Shown here: in pieces, positions 45,052 to 55,688 of the stretch
Layout of the letters: every line of letters starts with the position of its first letter
How positions within the stretch are numbered: position 1 is the stretch's first letter
DNA from: Capronia americana
Taxonomy: Eukaryota > Ascomycota > Eurotiomycetes > Chaetothyriales > Herpotrichiellaceae
Assembly (NCBI GenBank): GCA_016110215.1
Contig: JADWQD010000008.1
Coordinates: 806,001-870,000 of the forward strand
Reading direction: 5' to 3'
Length of the DNA stretch: 64,000 bases
Program-made: the position numbers and the translations under genes
Notes under the pieces: model-generated
Databases searched by the model: none
The model's input: the letters and a program-made list of their open reading frames with translations, nothing else
What the model was told of the DNA's origin: nothing

Positions 45052-46452
45052 TCAGTACAGAGGCAGAGAGCCCTCCGTCGCTGCAAGTGCCTTCTCCAGA
45101 ATCTCCAAGCCCTCATCAATCTGTTCCAGCGTCGATGTGATCGGGGGAGCGATTCTAAACGCTCCTCCGGAGATAGGCTGACTGCTGAGGTTCGCCCACA
45201 GACCCAGCTGGTAGACCTTGTTTGCCAGCGCCTGCGAGAGCTCTGGTGACGGTGCTTTGGTGGTTCGGTCACCAACAATCTCCATTCCAGCCATTAACCC
45301 TCGGCCGCGAATGTCACCCACGCAGCCATAACGTGATTGTAACTTCTTCAGTCCCTCCTGGAGATGGAGACCCATGACACGGGAGTTTTCCACCAAGTTA
45401 TCCCGGAGCACAATCTCAAGAACTTTATCACCAACCGCGGCAGGTAGCGGATCGTTCACATGGGTGGTGACGAAGATGAAATCTCGCTCTCTGCACACCC
45501 TGTTGATCTCCGGAGAGGTCACTACCGCACTGAGTGGAATCCCATTCCCCAGAGTCTTACTCAGGGTAAGGATGTCTGGAACCACGCCCTCGTGATTGAA
45601 AGCAAACAGATCACCCGTGCGGCCCAGTCCGGTCTGGGCCTCGTCGATGATAAGCAACATGTTTCGCTTCTCGCAATGCTTTTTTAATGCAGCCAGATAT
45701 CCAGGTGGTAACACATGCATTCCTCCCGCAGACTGGATGCATTCGACAATGCACGCCGCGAGAGAGCCACACGAGGCTCTATCGATCATTTCCCAGCCAT
45801 AGTTTAATTCGGTCTCCCAGTCGTAGCTGCCGTCAGGGTTCCGGAAAATTGATCGGTAAGCATTCGGGGCAGGTAGCTGATGTGTTCCAGGCACTAGAGG
45901 ACCCTGGCCTCGACGGCCGTGAAAGTATTGCGACGACAGTGCTTGAGCTGTCAGCCCGTGCCATGACCCACCAAGCCCGACAATCTCGAACTTTCCCGTA
46001 TATATTTTGGCCATCTTGATTGCCGCTTCGTTCGACTCTCCTCCGGTCGAGAGGAAGAGTGTTTTGGAGAGGGGCTTGGGTAGAACGCTGGCGAGACGCT
46101 GCGCTAAGCTGATGACCGGAGGAGAGATCATCCCGCTGAAAAGATGGTCGAGGTGGATCGCGTGTTCATTAATGACACTGACGATCTCTGGATTCCCATG
46201 GCCGATGAGGCAAGACATCTGTCCAGACGTCCAGTCCAGGATCTTGCGCCCATCGGCTGTATAGCAGTAGAGGCCCTTGGAACCGGTGATGATGCCTTCG
46301 TGGAATGGAATGCCAATCCAGGCAAGGTATTCGGTAGCAGCATCTTCGTATGCTTGCAAATCGATGTTGCGATAGAGAGGCGAGACATAGGGAAGTGCCT
46401 GCTTCGTCGACACTGTGCTGGAAACGAAGTCATCCTCTGCATGTGGCGCCAT
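45052..46452 (-). CDS. 2,2-dialkylglycine decarboxylase-like class III aminotransferase
   Basis: This is a 466-residue PLP enzyme in one exon. Across its length it follows bacterial 2,2-dialkylglycine decarboxylase more than ordinary omega-transaminases: LDWTSGQMSCLIGHGNPEI (about 72-90), LDHLFSGMISPPV (about 101-113), STGGESNEAAIKMAKIYTGK, SWHG (Trp164), IIDEAQTGLGRTG with the PLP ring Asp270, TLSKTLGNG with Lys299 forming the internal aldimine, THVNDPLPAAVG, and FRIAPP near the end. Gln in SGQ, Trp in SWHG and Arg in FRIAPP correspond to the substrate-site residues of the bacterial enzyme. The known reaction is 2-aminoisobutyrate plus pyruvate giving acetone, CO2 and alanine. The ATG at 46452 is the first in frame. 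It is paired with the amino-acid permease downstream. A general gamma-aminobutyrate-type aminotransferase remains possible. Confidence 0.87.
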   Translation of the reverse strand: MAPHAEDDFVSSTVSTKQALPYVSPLYRNIDLQAYEDAATEYLAWIGIPFHEGIITGSKGLYCYTADGRKILDWTSGQMSCLIGHGNPEIVSVINEHAIHLDHLFSGMISPPVISLAQRLASVLPKPLSKTLFLSTGGESNEAAIKMAKIYTGKFEIVGLGGSWHGLTAQALSSQYFHGRRGQGPLVPGTHQLPAPNAYRSIFRNPDGSYDWETELNYGWEMIDRASCGSLAACIVECIQSAGGMHVLPPGYLAALKKHCEKRNMLLIIDEAQTGLGRTGDLFAFNHEGVVPDILTLSKTLGNGIPLSAVVTSPEINRVCRERDFIFVTTHVNDPLPAAVGDKVLEIVLRDNLVENSRVMGLHLQEGLKKLQSRYGCVGDIRGRGLMAGMEIVGDRTTKAPSPELSQALANKVYQLGLWANLSSQPISGGAFRIAPPITSTLEQIDEGLEILEKALAATEGSLPLY

Positions 46453-47188
46453 CTCAAAATGCACACGGTGGCAGCGACCTGGAACTTTGCTTGGCTTGAT
46501 TGTATAGAGACGGCAAGTTCAGCAAGGGTATTTATCAGACATCAGGGCCATTGGTATCGAGAACAAGTGGGGTCGAAGGATATAGATCTGGGTAAAAGCG
46601 ACCCACTGGCGGCGAGGCCGTACGCACATTGGTCGTGCGTCTGCAAAAGTCTGCAATGATTGGAGAGCACAAGGTCGGTGAAGTTGGCTGGCGAGTGGCT
46701 GGACGAAAGCGATATCTATGTCGCTTGAGCATAAATCTCACCCTAGCTGTCCTGGAGTACAGGAGGTCATCCAATAACATTAGACGGCATTCGTCGGCAA
46801 GCAGTATCTCAAATTAATCCAGATACTTGAGTTGCCCGCGGCAAAGGTATTCGACTAACCAAGTGTTCATGCCCTAAGGAAGGGCTTCATCCTCAATCGG
46901 GGACACTCTCCCAGCACTATGCCGACGGTGTCATCTCTAGATTCCGTAGCCTCGAAAACCGGCTCTCGCTTGCGGATTTACATATGGACGAAACTTTGAT
47001 GGCCAAGAATAATGTCCGGCGAAGTGAACGTCCATCGGAGAGCGCGATAGACGGCCGGTCGGTGTAGATAAAGAGAAGAAGATCCTGCTGATGCCGTGGA
47101 CTGAACCCTGGAATCTTTCGTTACACGTTGAGGTGTAACGGCTATCCTATAGCTTCAACCTTTGCAAGCCACCTACCTGCATGTAATT
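46453..47188. other. Divergent promoter gap, no gene
   Basis: This lies between the decarboxylase-like gene and the secreted esterase. One CGG-N5-CGG occurs near 47053 (CGG CCGGT CGG), but its core differs from the cluster consensus and may be chance in GC-rich DNA. Confidence 0.45.
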
Positions 47189-48784
47189 ATGAAGCTCGCC
47201 CTCCTATCACTCCTGGCGCTGGCGAGTGCCGCCGCCGTCACCAAACGACCTGCCAATCTCACGGTGCAACTTCCTCAGGGCTCCTATACGGGCCTCATCG
47301 ACCCCAAGTATCCCAATACACGCCAGTACCGCGCCATCCCGTTCGCGGAACCGCCTGTGCTGGGGCGCCGCTGGATGCCACCACAGAAGCTCTCGCCGTC
47401 TCCGGGGAAGCATCATCATGCCAACCGGTACCCGCCCTCGTGCGCTCAGTTCGTGACGTCGGTCATTTCGCTCTTTGACCTGCCGCTGTCCAAGGGCAAC
47501 CTGATCTACAACGGCAACCAGAACGACTCATCGGGCCTGGTGGGCGAGGCCAGCTCAGAGGATTGCCTGTACCTGGCAATCTGGACGCCGACGAAACTGC
47601 CGGCACCCCCTAGCAAGGGGTTGCCGGTGCTCTTCTTCATCACGGGAGGCGGCTTCATCCTCGGCGGCGTCGACATCCCCTGGCAAATCCCGGACTCGTG
47701 GGTCGACCGAACGCAGTCGCATATCGTCGTCACCATCAACCACCGGATGGACATTCTGGGATTCCCGCGGGCGCGCGGCCTGGCAGGCCACGAGCAGAAC
47801 CTGGCCATGCTGGATCAGCGTGCTGCCCTCGAATGGGTGCGCGATCACATCGCAGCCTTTGGCGGTGACCCGGACCGGATCACATTTTGGGGTCAGTCCG
47901 CGGGATCCATTGCCGCCGACATCCATTCCTATGCCTGGCCCGACGACCCGATCGCGCAAGGCTTCTGGTTCCAGTCCGGGTTGATCTACAACGGTGTGAA
48001 CCGCCAGGACCCGACGTATTCCAACTTCACGTACGTGGCCAGCCAGTTCGGATGCGACTTCCCGGGCCTGGACGACGGCGGTGCGGCCGAGCTCGACTGT
48101 ATGCGCCAGGTGCCGTTTGCGCAGATCATCAACTTCGTCGGCCAGTATGCGGACGCGGGCACGTCCCCGCCGATGAGATTCAACATGGTCATCGACGAAA
48201 AAGTCATCTTCTCCGACTACAAGGCTCGCGCGGCGGCAGGCAAGTTCGCGCGGCGCCCGGCCATCCTCTCCATGACGGCCAATGAGATGTCTTCCCTCGT
48301 CCCCTGGCCAGTGGCCAACCTGACTGAAGGGCCCTGGCAGCCGCCCGTCACCGAAGGCACCATCGCGGGTATAGTCTGCCCGAGCCTGAACATGACCAAC
48401 TACCGTAGCGACGTCGGCCTGCCCACCTACCGCATCCAATACGCCGGCACATTCCCCAACCTGAACTACTACAAATGGCTCGGCGCGTACCATGCCAGCG
48501 ACATCTCCATCGCCTTTGGCACGTACCACTGCCTCGACGGCGTTGCCCCCTCCACGGCCTTCGAGGCCGCAGTCAGCAAGGGCTTGCAGGACCACGTCCT
48601 CGCGTTCGCCGAGGATCCCTGGCACGGTCCGCAGAAAAAGGGATGGATGCCCATGAACGCCAGCGCGCCGAACGGGGGTGATCTCCTCCGCATCGGCGCC
48701 GACGGTGTAGTGGCACAGCATATCGATGGTAACGAGGTCGATGGAGTCTGTTTGGGGATCGCAGAGTATGATCCATTCCCGTGA
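47189..48784 (+). CDS. Secreted type-B carboxylesterase
   Basis: This is a 531-residue carboxylesterase/lipase in one exon. The N-terminus MKLALLSLLALASAAAV is a clear signal peptide, with KR just after it as a possible processing site. Family marks are YRAIPFAEPPVLGRRW (about 50-65), SSEDCLYLAIWTP (about 128), the oxyanion segment FFITGGGFILGG (about 150), DQRAALEWVRDHIAAFGGDP (about 215), nucleophile GQSAG (Ser about 236) and AYHASDISIAFG with the catalytic His (about 433). Cys residues at the expected disulphide positions and several NxT/NxS sites fit an extracellular glycoprotein. Codon choice is strongly GC3-rich, unlike the catabolic cluster. It probably cleaves external esters. The start was chosen at 47189 because it gives the signal peptide. 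Confidence 0.93.
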   Translation: MKLALLSLLALASAAAVTKRPANLTVQLPQGSYTGLIDPKYPNTRQYRAIPFAEPPVLGRRWMPPQKLSPSPGKHHHANRYPPSCAQFVTSVISLFDLPLSKGNLIYNGNQNDSSGLVGEASSEDCLYLAIWTPTKLPAPPSKGLPVLFFITGGGFILGGVDIPWQIPDSWVDRTQSHIVVTINHRMDILGFPRARGLAGHEQNLAMLDQRAALEWVRDHIAAFGGDPDRITFWGQSAGSIAADIHSYAWPDDPIAQGFWFQSGLIYNGVNRQDPTYSNFTYVASQFGCDFPGLDDGGAAELDCMRQVPFAQIINFVGQYADAGTSPPMRFNMVIDEKVIFSDYKARAAAGKFARRPAILSMTANEMSSLVPWPVANLTEGPWQPPVTEGTIAGIVCPSLNMTNYRSDVGLPTYRIQYAGTFPNLNYYKWLGAYHASDISIAFGTYHCLDGVAPSTAFEAAVSKGLQDHVLAFAEDPWHGPQKKGWMPMNASAPNGGDLLRIGADGVVAQHIDGNEVDGVCLGIAEYDPFP

Positions 48785-49650
48785 TCAAGGGCCCACCATA
48801 TGCCAACGAACGGACATTCAGGAGATTATGTCGTGAGGGCTGCATTCAATTGTATGCAAACAGTTGACCGTGTGTTGACTCGGCGGTCTGGATTTTCTCC
48901 CGGCAATGACTGTATTCCGCAACAGAAAGTGAGTGCATTGATCAACATTCAGACATACGTATCCGCCCCATAGACGGCACAGATAGAACCCCTCTAGTTC
49001 AGGAGATCTTGGATGTCTCGAACAGTAGAATAGTTGATTTCATAAAACCCAATCCACTGCTGTATCACATACATCTTCCGGGGGCTGAGAATTCGTGAGA
49101 CGAGTAACGCTGGGATTAGATGAGGATGAGGGCTGAAAATTGAAAGTACGTCGTACCCAGAGAGGGCAAAAAGCTCACCACAAGGGACGTACGCTCTGGG
49201 CACGAGCCACAGAGCCATACCGAACGAAGTTGACCTTCTGATTACCGGGCAGACATTCTAGTTCCTCCATGCGTTGGAGCACCGTTGAATGTCGCCAGCG
49301 TAGATGGCCTCAGCGCATATGCAGCCAGCCATATTTCGGAAACCTTGGATGGGGACCGGAGCGCAAGAATTCTTTTTTCGGTCCTCCGGTGGGCTTGCCC
49401 AGCCATGCCCGACCAACCTGTGCCCGACTTCACCCTCCATCGTCCAATGATTGCACGAATTAACCTTGTCGAGCACCATCTTATCATACACCGTCCCACC
49501 GCTAGTAGATGGGCACATAAAGTCACCCCAGGCGTCGGCCTTTCCTGCTTCCTGTTTGTTTTCTTGTCTCTCGCTTCGCCTTCTATTCTCAACGGCCTCC
49601 AGCTTACAGACCAACTTAGGACCACAATCCTCTACGGGAGTTTCTAGAAA
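48785..49650. other. Intergenic, nothing recognised
   Basis: This is downstream of the esterase and upstream of the alpha/beta hydrolase. Short frames on both strands show no family resemblance. Confidence 0.5.
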
Positions 49651-50553
49651 ATGCCCTCTGGTTACCATGAGGTCACTCCAGGTATCGAGATCAACTACAC
49701 AATCCACGAACCAACGGTTGTTCAACCAACCGCCAAACCGTGGATTATTCTTATCAGCGGCCTAGGAGACACACAAGGCACCTGGTTCAACCAAGTCCCC
49801 GCATTCACAGCCGCTGGGTACACGGTGCTGACATTTGACAATCGTGGCGTGGGCTTGTCGTCGCGAGCCAGGACACCCGGCGAACAGTGGACGATAGGAA
49901 CGCTGGCTGGGGACGTACGAAGTCTAGTGAAGACTCTTCCTGTCCCGACACCTTACCACGTTCTCGGGGTGAGCATGGGCGGGATGATCACGCAACGCTA
50001 CGCGCTGGACGTGGTGGCCGAAGGCAACGAGGCCGAGTTGGCCAGCGTGATACCGGCATGTACCTTCGCGACCCCCAGTATGATCCTCGTTCGCTTAAGC
50101 AAGCTTATTATCCGTATTGCGACTTCTATGTCCGTCGCGGACGCGAATCGTGTCGTCGCCTTCCTGTGCTGGACACCAGAGTTCTTCAACAACCCGGAGA
50201 ACCAAGGCATGCTGGATGAGATGGACCACGAGCTGGATAAGATGGACGACCATGTCGAGGGAATGGGTCTGTCGAGTTTCTTGGCTCAGTTGGACACGGC
50301 CAAGTCCTTTGACGTTAGAGAAGAATTGGTGCGTTCGCAGTTGGGATTCAAGACAAAAGTCATTGTCATCGCTGGTGAGCAGGATCTCTTAATCCCAACG
50401 TCGGTCTCCTACGACCTCCACCTTGCTATCAAAGGTAGTGAGTGGCGGACTGTAAAGGGTGGCCATGTATGTAAGCTGGAATTTCCCAACGAGTTCAACA
50501 AAGCTTGTCTGGATGCATGGGCGGAGGTTGAGAGTGATAGACCAAGTCATTAA
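49651..50553 (+). CDS. Alpha/beta hydrolase (enol-lactonase/methylesterase-like)
   Basis: This is a 300-residue alpha/beta hydrolase in one exon. Motifs are ISGLGDTQGTW at the oxyanion turn (about 34-44), FDNRGVGLSS (about 65-74), nucleophile GVSMGG (Ser about 109), acid Asp in VIAGEQDLLIP (about 245) and His in VKGGHVCKLEFP (about 272). This pattern matches the 3-oxoadipate enol-lactonase and aclacinomycin-methylesterase group. There is no signal peptide, so it is cytosolic. Its neighbours (secreted esterase on one side, HET protein on the other) give no pathway. The start ATG is preceded by an A at -3 (GAAAATG). Confidence 0.88.
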   Translation: MPSGYHEVTPGIEINYTIHEPTVVQPTAKPWIILISGLGDTQGTWFNQVPAFTAAGYTVLTFDNRGVGLSSRARTPGEQWTIGTLAGDVRSLVKTLPVPTPYHVLGVSMGGMITQRYALDVVAEGNEAELASVIPACTFATPSMILVRLSKLIIRIATSMSVADANRVVAFLCWTPEFFNNPENQGMLDEMDHELDKMDDHVEGMGLSSFLAQLDTAKSFDVREELVRSQLGFKTKVIVIAGEQDLLIPTSVSYDLHLAIKGSEWRTVKGGHVCKLEFPNEFNKACLDAWAEVESDRPSH

Positions 50554-51804
50554 CCAAAAAGATAAACATGGCATACTCGTATTTCTATTCCTCTCAGGGG
50601 ATCAATCATGGATATTGCTCCATGATCTAGAAGAAAGTGAATGAAGGCTGCATTCTCCGGCCCCTGTGCAATAGCCAAGCTCATCATAGACGTCCTACGG
50701 TCATCGAATGAGTCGCTGACAATTCGAGGGCAGTAAGAGTGGATTAGCTTAAGCATGTCAAGGTTTCGCGTTGTCCCCAGCGCCCTGACGATGCAAGGAT
50801 TATGAAAGTCGTAAGTGGGATACGTAGAGTGCAGGCATATGTCAGGCTGTCAGAGCCGTCATTTAATTCAGCGCGGTAAGTACAGCATGACGGGTTTGGT
50901 GGCACCGACCTCTTAACGAGATTCATCTCTGCCTCGTTTTCTGTCCACATTCCCACCTGCTTCAGAATCGGATACTAATACCTACGCTAGCCGCGATGGC
51001 TATTTGCAGATCAGTGACTTCTTGTGCGACTTGATCGCGGCCTTGGAGGTTAGGCTGGAAGTAGTGGCGCCAAAATTTGCCGCAGGAGATCTTGCGTTGG
51101 TCTCGGGTATGCAGGCGTTTTGCGGCGGAACTCTTATTGGATAATGTGCCAGGAAAACGAGGTGAGGTTCTGAGGTATATTGGAATCAAGGCTCAGTTGG
51201 AGAGACGTATACGGTTCCTTGGTGAGGGATTATTGTTTTTTGTAAAGTAGTAGCAATAATAATGAGATCTCTTCGAATGAACGTTCGGCTGCTCAACCTC
51301 CTTTAGCCGTACAGCCTTGCCTCGCCCCAGGTCTGCGTGCAGAGCGGTAGACCTGCTTCGCGATAAGGTGGGGCGAGAAGAAAAAAAGATCTGCGAGATT
51401 CTCAGCATTGCTCCAGGTGAAGCCTTATTCTCATTTGGAGAGGCAACAGTTGAGATAGGCGAATGTGTCAGGTAAAGACGTCTGTATTATACAGTCTGGC
51501 TGTGGGAAAGTTACCGACCACATCGTTGAGCTTCTTGTCGCCATCTCATCATGCAAGGCAATAGACTGTGCCGCAGCAGCTCTATCCTCAATGGGTTGGT
51601 GCAGCAGACTTTCAGGAGCGGTGACAAAATCATGAAGAAGAGGGACTTGATGACTTCGAAGGATGGTTTCTCGACTGATGTGGTCGGGTGAGCCACGAGG
51701 CGTTGTCTAGATATTGGAAGTGGGAGATGGACAAGCCTGCCCCAGATGCAAAGGATGCTTTGACTTAGAAGAACCGAGGAGTGTGCCGCGAACCTCGAGA
51801 ATTA
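50554..51804. other. Gene-poor gap, possible remnants only
   Basis: About 1.25 kb lacks a supported gene. A minus-strand frame at 51189-50962 (75 residues, with FWRHYFQPNLQGRDQV) and one at 51696-51511 (starting MAHPTTSVEKPSFEV) look faintly coding but match no family and could not be joined by a convincing intron. They may be decayed pieces or a small species-specific gene. Confidence 0.3.
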
Positions 51805-53971
51805 TTAGACAATCTCAATCACCCGATCAGCGCGAGATTCTGTTTCAAGATAACAGCTTTCGCTGGGAGCGGCTCCCTTTCCCAGGTTAGAAAGCAAGGC
51901 TGGTTGTTGTCGGCCGCCGAAAATGTTGAGAAGTCCTATCCGGCGGCACTGTCCACGACGGTGACCCGTCTCTTGGAGGAGGAGCCCAGCGACGGTGTTG
52001 TGGTGAGGATTGTGTCCGAATCCTGCACGGATTGGCATGAACAAGAACGTCCGCGGTTGGGGTCCTGGGAGGGAAGGTCCAGGGTCATCAAAACTTAGGT
52101 TGCAATTATAGCTGACGGCAAGGCCGTTAATGGCTCCAATTATCCATCGCTGTTCGTCCTGTTCGGGTGTTGATTGCTCACCTTGTTGCAAGGTCGCGTC
52201 AATGTAGCTGAGTGAGCATCTAACGGTGAGCAAGCCGCTGTTGACAGGGCCAAAGGCATCGCCGATCGTGTCGACTTCCACCTTGACAACATGAACGAGC
52301 CAATCGACTTCCTTGGCATTGCCGCCCGCCTGAAACGGGAGAAAGGGAGCTTTGAGACAAGCCCACGACCACGATGGTGAGATATACGAAGGATCTGTCT
52401 CAGTCGACGTGGCAGTGTGGCGCTCTCTCTGCCATAGTAGCTCTTGCAGCAAATGTGGTTTCCAGAGCCCGGCGAGGTAGTCGCTTTCCGCAGAGTTGAG
52501 GGTTCTGTGTACCATGCGCGCGATACCAGTTAGAGCTGGAAGTCGGTCAGTCGCTTGGGTAAGTGCTTTCTGGGAATAGTCTTCGCGAATTTTCAACCAA
52601 CGATCAGCCGTTCGCTGAGGCTCTTGTACCAAACGGACGATGATGCCCTTCGTCGGGATTCCATATGAATCGAGACCACCGTCATGGCTGCCATCGCCAT
52701 CATGGTAGACTTCAGACGCAGCTAAACAGAAGCATTGCCAACGCACTTGGTCTTTGCCAAAGTGTAAGAGTCGCTTCGATAACAGCCATTCCTGAAACGC
52801 CCAAGATCGGCCTGCAAGGGGTTCGAGATCTGTCTCATCAGCCCAGCTTGGGGTAGAGATGACCAATTCACCGGCTTGGAAACATCTCCACGTCGCTGTG
52901 AGCCTGCAAGGCCACACCGAGAGTGGACTTCTTCTGTGGAGCAGGCCGCCTTCCGAGTTAGGTGAGGTAGTTGCTGCAATAGTGATATGGGAGTTGGCGT
53001 AGACATCTCCCATCATGGAAGCCTCCTGTATCCAGTCTGCACCGTTGACAGAATCTTGAATGATGCTAGAGCTTACTTTAGCCCGAATGGGTAGACAGGA
53101 AGGTAGAACATGAAAAATCCTTCATTTGTGACGCTGAAGACATCCTTCAAGTTTGGGGGACCGGAACTCACCACAGGGCATCAATCCACAGATAGTGGAG
53201 GCCGAGCTTTTTGGTAACAAGCACGGCGTCAAGAAAGGTCTTCGGAAGATCGCTTAAAGATATGCCCTTCTGAAACTCAGCCAATGCCCCCACCGTCAAC
53301 CTCTTCTTACATTGTCCGCCCCAGCAATGGCTCAAAGTCGCGTATTTAACGCCAACGCGCAATGACTGCGATCCGCAGAGCCTGATGTGACCGTCGTCTA
53401 GAGCCGAGGACAAGTCGAGCAACCTCGTCGGAAGAATTTTCCGAGTCGGTGTGACGGTTTGTACTTTGCGACAAGACGCATGCGAGGAATCACATTGTTC
53501 CAACCAGAGTGAAACTTGGTTGATGGTCGACTTGGAGAAGTTCTGTCTGTTCGCCGAGCGTACTTCTTGAGTATAGTCATCCCTCAGTGCCCGGATCCGA
53601 AATCTTGCGATTCCAACCCAGCCGTCTCTACAAGTATCCCATCCTTTCCGACGAATCTTGGTATTCCAAGCGGCCATCCAAAGCGTGAGAGTCTCAACGC
53701 CACGGATATTGACCCCGATTTGGCAAGAATTTGTAGTAGGCGATTCTTCAAGTTCCCTTTCCAGATGGAGAATATCTTCGGGAGCTAACCGACCGAGCAT
53801 CAAGCTGCACAAGTGGCAGCCTGCCTCCGCAGCTTGAGTTAACGCACGAATATCATGATGAGGTCGGTATTGGGCCTCTGTCCAAAAAGCGTCATCACCA
53901 AACAAGCCTGCACACATGTTGCACAGTCTGTCAAACTCAGGCTCGTCGCCATGCTCGTCTTCGTCAGACAT
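51805..53971 (-). CDS. HET-domain (heterokaryon incompatibility) protein
   Basis: This is a 686-residue protein. Exons are 53971-53172 and 53065-51805. An N-terminal Cys-rich region (LCNMCAGLF, GCHLCSLML) precedes the HET domain from about residue 210: YATLSHCWGG (about 215), LSDLPKTFLDAVLVTKKLGLHYLWIDALCIIQDS (read across the intron), and ASMMGDVYANSHITIAAT (about 290). Then come RSWAFQEWLLSKRLLHFG (about 345) and a C-terminal PSWSWACLKAPF block typical of these proteins. HET proteins trigger cell death after fusion of unlike strains; many genomic copies have unknown partners. It has a single 106-nt intron and no sign of disruption. It is unrelated to the catabolic cluster and usually fast-evolving. 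Confidence 0.92.
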
Positions 53972-54350
53972 ATTGCCGATGTTCCCCTTCAGCGGAAGGT
54001 GAAAAGAGCCTAGGATGGGGTCATGGCGGCACTGTCACTGTCCGGACGAAGCGACTTCGGTTTGGGTCTCCATGCCCCTGGCCAATAGTATGGCGTAAAG
54101 TCCTCCGTTGAATAGAGAAGCATTGCACGTAGATTCTAGATGCAGAGTGGACAAGATGAACGTGGACAAGTGATGAGTGGGAGAGCAGGTGACGAGGTGA
54201 GGGCCGGTAGACGCGGCCGCCGCCAAGCCGGCGATCGGCAGAAATAGGCCCCGTGCTCCGGAGCCTGACAAGAAATTTCGAAGAAATGCGCAACTCAGCG
54301 AGCATTCCGAACACTTTCTACGGGAGCTTTAGTCGGCGGACACTTCAATC
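53972..54350. other. Divergent promoter gap (HET / RPA43)
   Basis: This is a 379-nt gap with no operator motif and no gene. It serves the HET gene to the left and the polymerase subunit to the right. Confidence 0.5.
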
Positions 54351-55688
54351 ATGTCGGTCCAGGAAAAAGACAGACGTACTGCGCCCCATAAAACCAGCAA
54401 GAATGTCGAGTCCTTGAGCACGCCAAAGAAACGCAAGCACGACACCGACGCTAGAGAATCCTCGAAGAAAAAGAAGCCGAGAATAGAGGATGGTGTGAAG
54501 GCTTCAGTCAGCGCGTCCCAACAATCTACGGAGAGCATAGAGAAGAAGAAAAACAAGAAGAAATCAAAAGATAAGGACGACATAGCGACGCCCGATGAAC
54601 AGACGCAAGCTTCGCAGGACATCGAGTTGCCTGACGTGCCTGCGCGGGAGGGAGAACCAGACCCAGCAGCGGATGCGCAGTCACTGAAAAGCGTAATAGA
54701 TGGCGCGGAAGGTGCAGGGTTAGAGGAGGAGGATGTCCTGAGGCTGCTTGAATCGGAGGACCCAAGCTCATTCTACTCGACAAGGTCATCGCTCTACCTA
54801 CCCATACCTGCAATTTCCCTCGAATCCAGCACCTCCTCAGTCCTCGCGACTCACTTGGCACCTTTGTTACTCACATACTTCCCGCCGGTGCAAGGCATTG
54901 TCCTTGCCTTTTCCTCCCCGGTCCTCTCCGCAAAGCCCGACTCTGGCATGAATCTACCCCTCCTACCACCACGAAGCGGCAATGTCGAGGCACAACCGGA
55001 GATCTTCGCAAGCACGGCGGACGAGTTCGGCGTGTGCTGGGCATGGCTCACAGTAACCTTCTTGGTTTTCCGACCCCAGAAAGGTGACGAGCTGTACGGT
55101 TGGACCAATGTCACGTCAGAAGGGTTCGTGGGATTGGTGAGTTACAACTACTTTCAGACAGCTGTTGGCAAAACGCGAATACCCGGCGATTGGAAATGGA
55201 ACGGCCCGAGTAGGGAAGAGGCCCAGCAGAACCGCAAGAGAGGTAGAAGGGGCCGATTACGCGACGAAGATGGCGCGGATGGTACGCAGGAGCAGAATAC
55301 CCAGGACACGGACGCCACATTGGTGGAAGCGCGATCCTCTCAAATCTCCCTAGGTGAAGATGCCGGTTACTTCGCGGACGCAGACGGGGCTAAGATCAAG
55401 TCGACGCTGAAATTCCGGGTCGTGGATACAGAAGCCGTGCCCGGTCCTGACAGAAATAAGTTGTCTTTGCAAATTGATGGCACGCTGTTAGATGCGGAAG
55501 CCGAAAAGAATGCTGTGCAGGAAGACCGGGCAAAGTTCGAACGTGCACAGGAGCGAAGCCGATTGAAATCCCCGGGGGCAAGTGATATGGTGATGAGCGG
55601 CGCGTTGGCACGGTCGATAAGTCGTGAAGGGAGTGTTGCCTCAAGACTGTCCGGGCCGGCGCCGGCTAGGCATAGACTGACTTATTAG
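54351..55688 (+). CDS. RPA43: DNA-directed RNA polymerase I subunit RPA43
   Basis: This is a 445-residue single-exon protein. The first ~90 residues are lysine-rich and disordered (KKKKPRIEDG, IEKKKNKKKSKDKDD), likely nuclear and nucleolar targeting. A conserved N-terminal RPB7-like segment begins near residue 140 (SSLYLPIPAISLE). The OB-fold domain follows, with the diagnostic GDELYGWTNVTSEGFVGL (about 245-262) and IPGDWKWNG (about 282). The C-terminal STLKFRVVDTEAVPG strand closes the OB domain, then a charged tail. It forms the stalk with Rpa14-type partners and contacts Rrn3 for rRNA transcription. Longer than the yeast protein because of the N-terminal extension, as in other filamentous fungi. 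A core gene, it marks the right-hand border of the accessory region. Confidence 0.88.
   Translation: MSVQEKDRRTAPHKTSKNVESLSTPKKRKHDTDARESSKKKKPRIEDGVKASVSASQQSTESIEKKKNKKKSKDKDDIATPDEQTQASQDIELPDVPAREGEPDPAADAQSLKSVIDGAEGAGLEEEDVLRLLESEDPSSFYSTRSSLYLPIPAISLESSTSSVLATHLAPLLLTYFPPVQGIVLAFSSPVLSAKPDSGMNLPLLPPRSGNVEAQPEIFASTADEFGVCWAWLTVTFLVFRPQKGDELYGWTNVTSEGFVGLVSYNYFQTAVGKTRIPGDWKWNGPSREEAQQNRKRGRRGRLRDEDGADGTQEQNTQDTDATLVEARSSQISLGEDAGYFADADGAKIKSTLKFRVVDTEAVPGPDRNKLSLQIDGTLLDAEAEKNAVQEDRAKFERAQERSRLKSPGASDMVMSGALARSISREGSVASRLSGPAPARHRLTY

Noticed and set aside
47053..47063. CGG-N5-CGG near the secreted esterase
   Set aside because: The centre is GC-rich and unlike CGGCAWTYCGG; one chance hit is expected in DNA of this composition.
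47555..48721. 388-residue minus-strand frame opposite the carboxylesterase
   Set aside because: It has no family resemblance and is explained by strong GC3 bias of the esterase gene on the plus strand.
50962..51696. Small two-exon gene on the minus strand
   Set aside because: The frames at 51189-50962 and 51696-51511 could not be joined by a GT-AG intron that makes a recognisable protein; kept only as a possible remnant.
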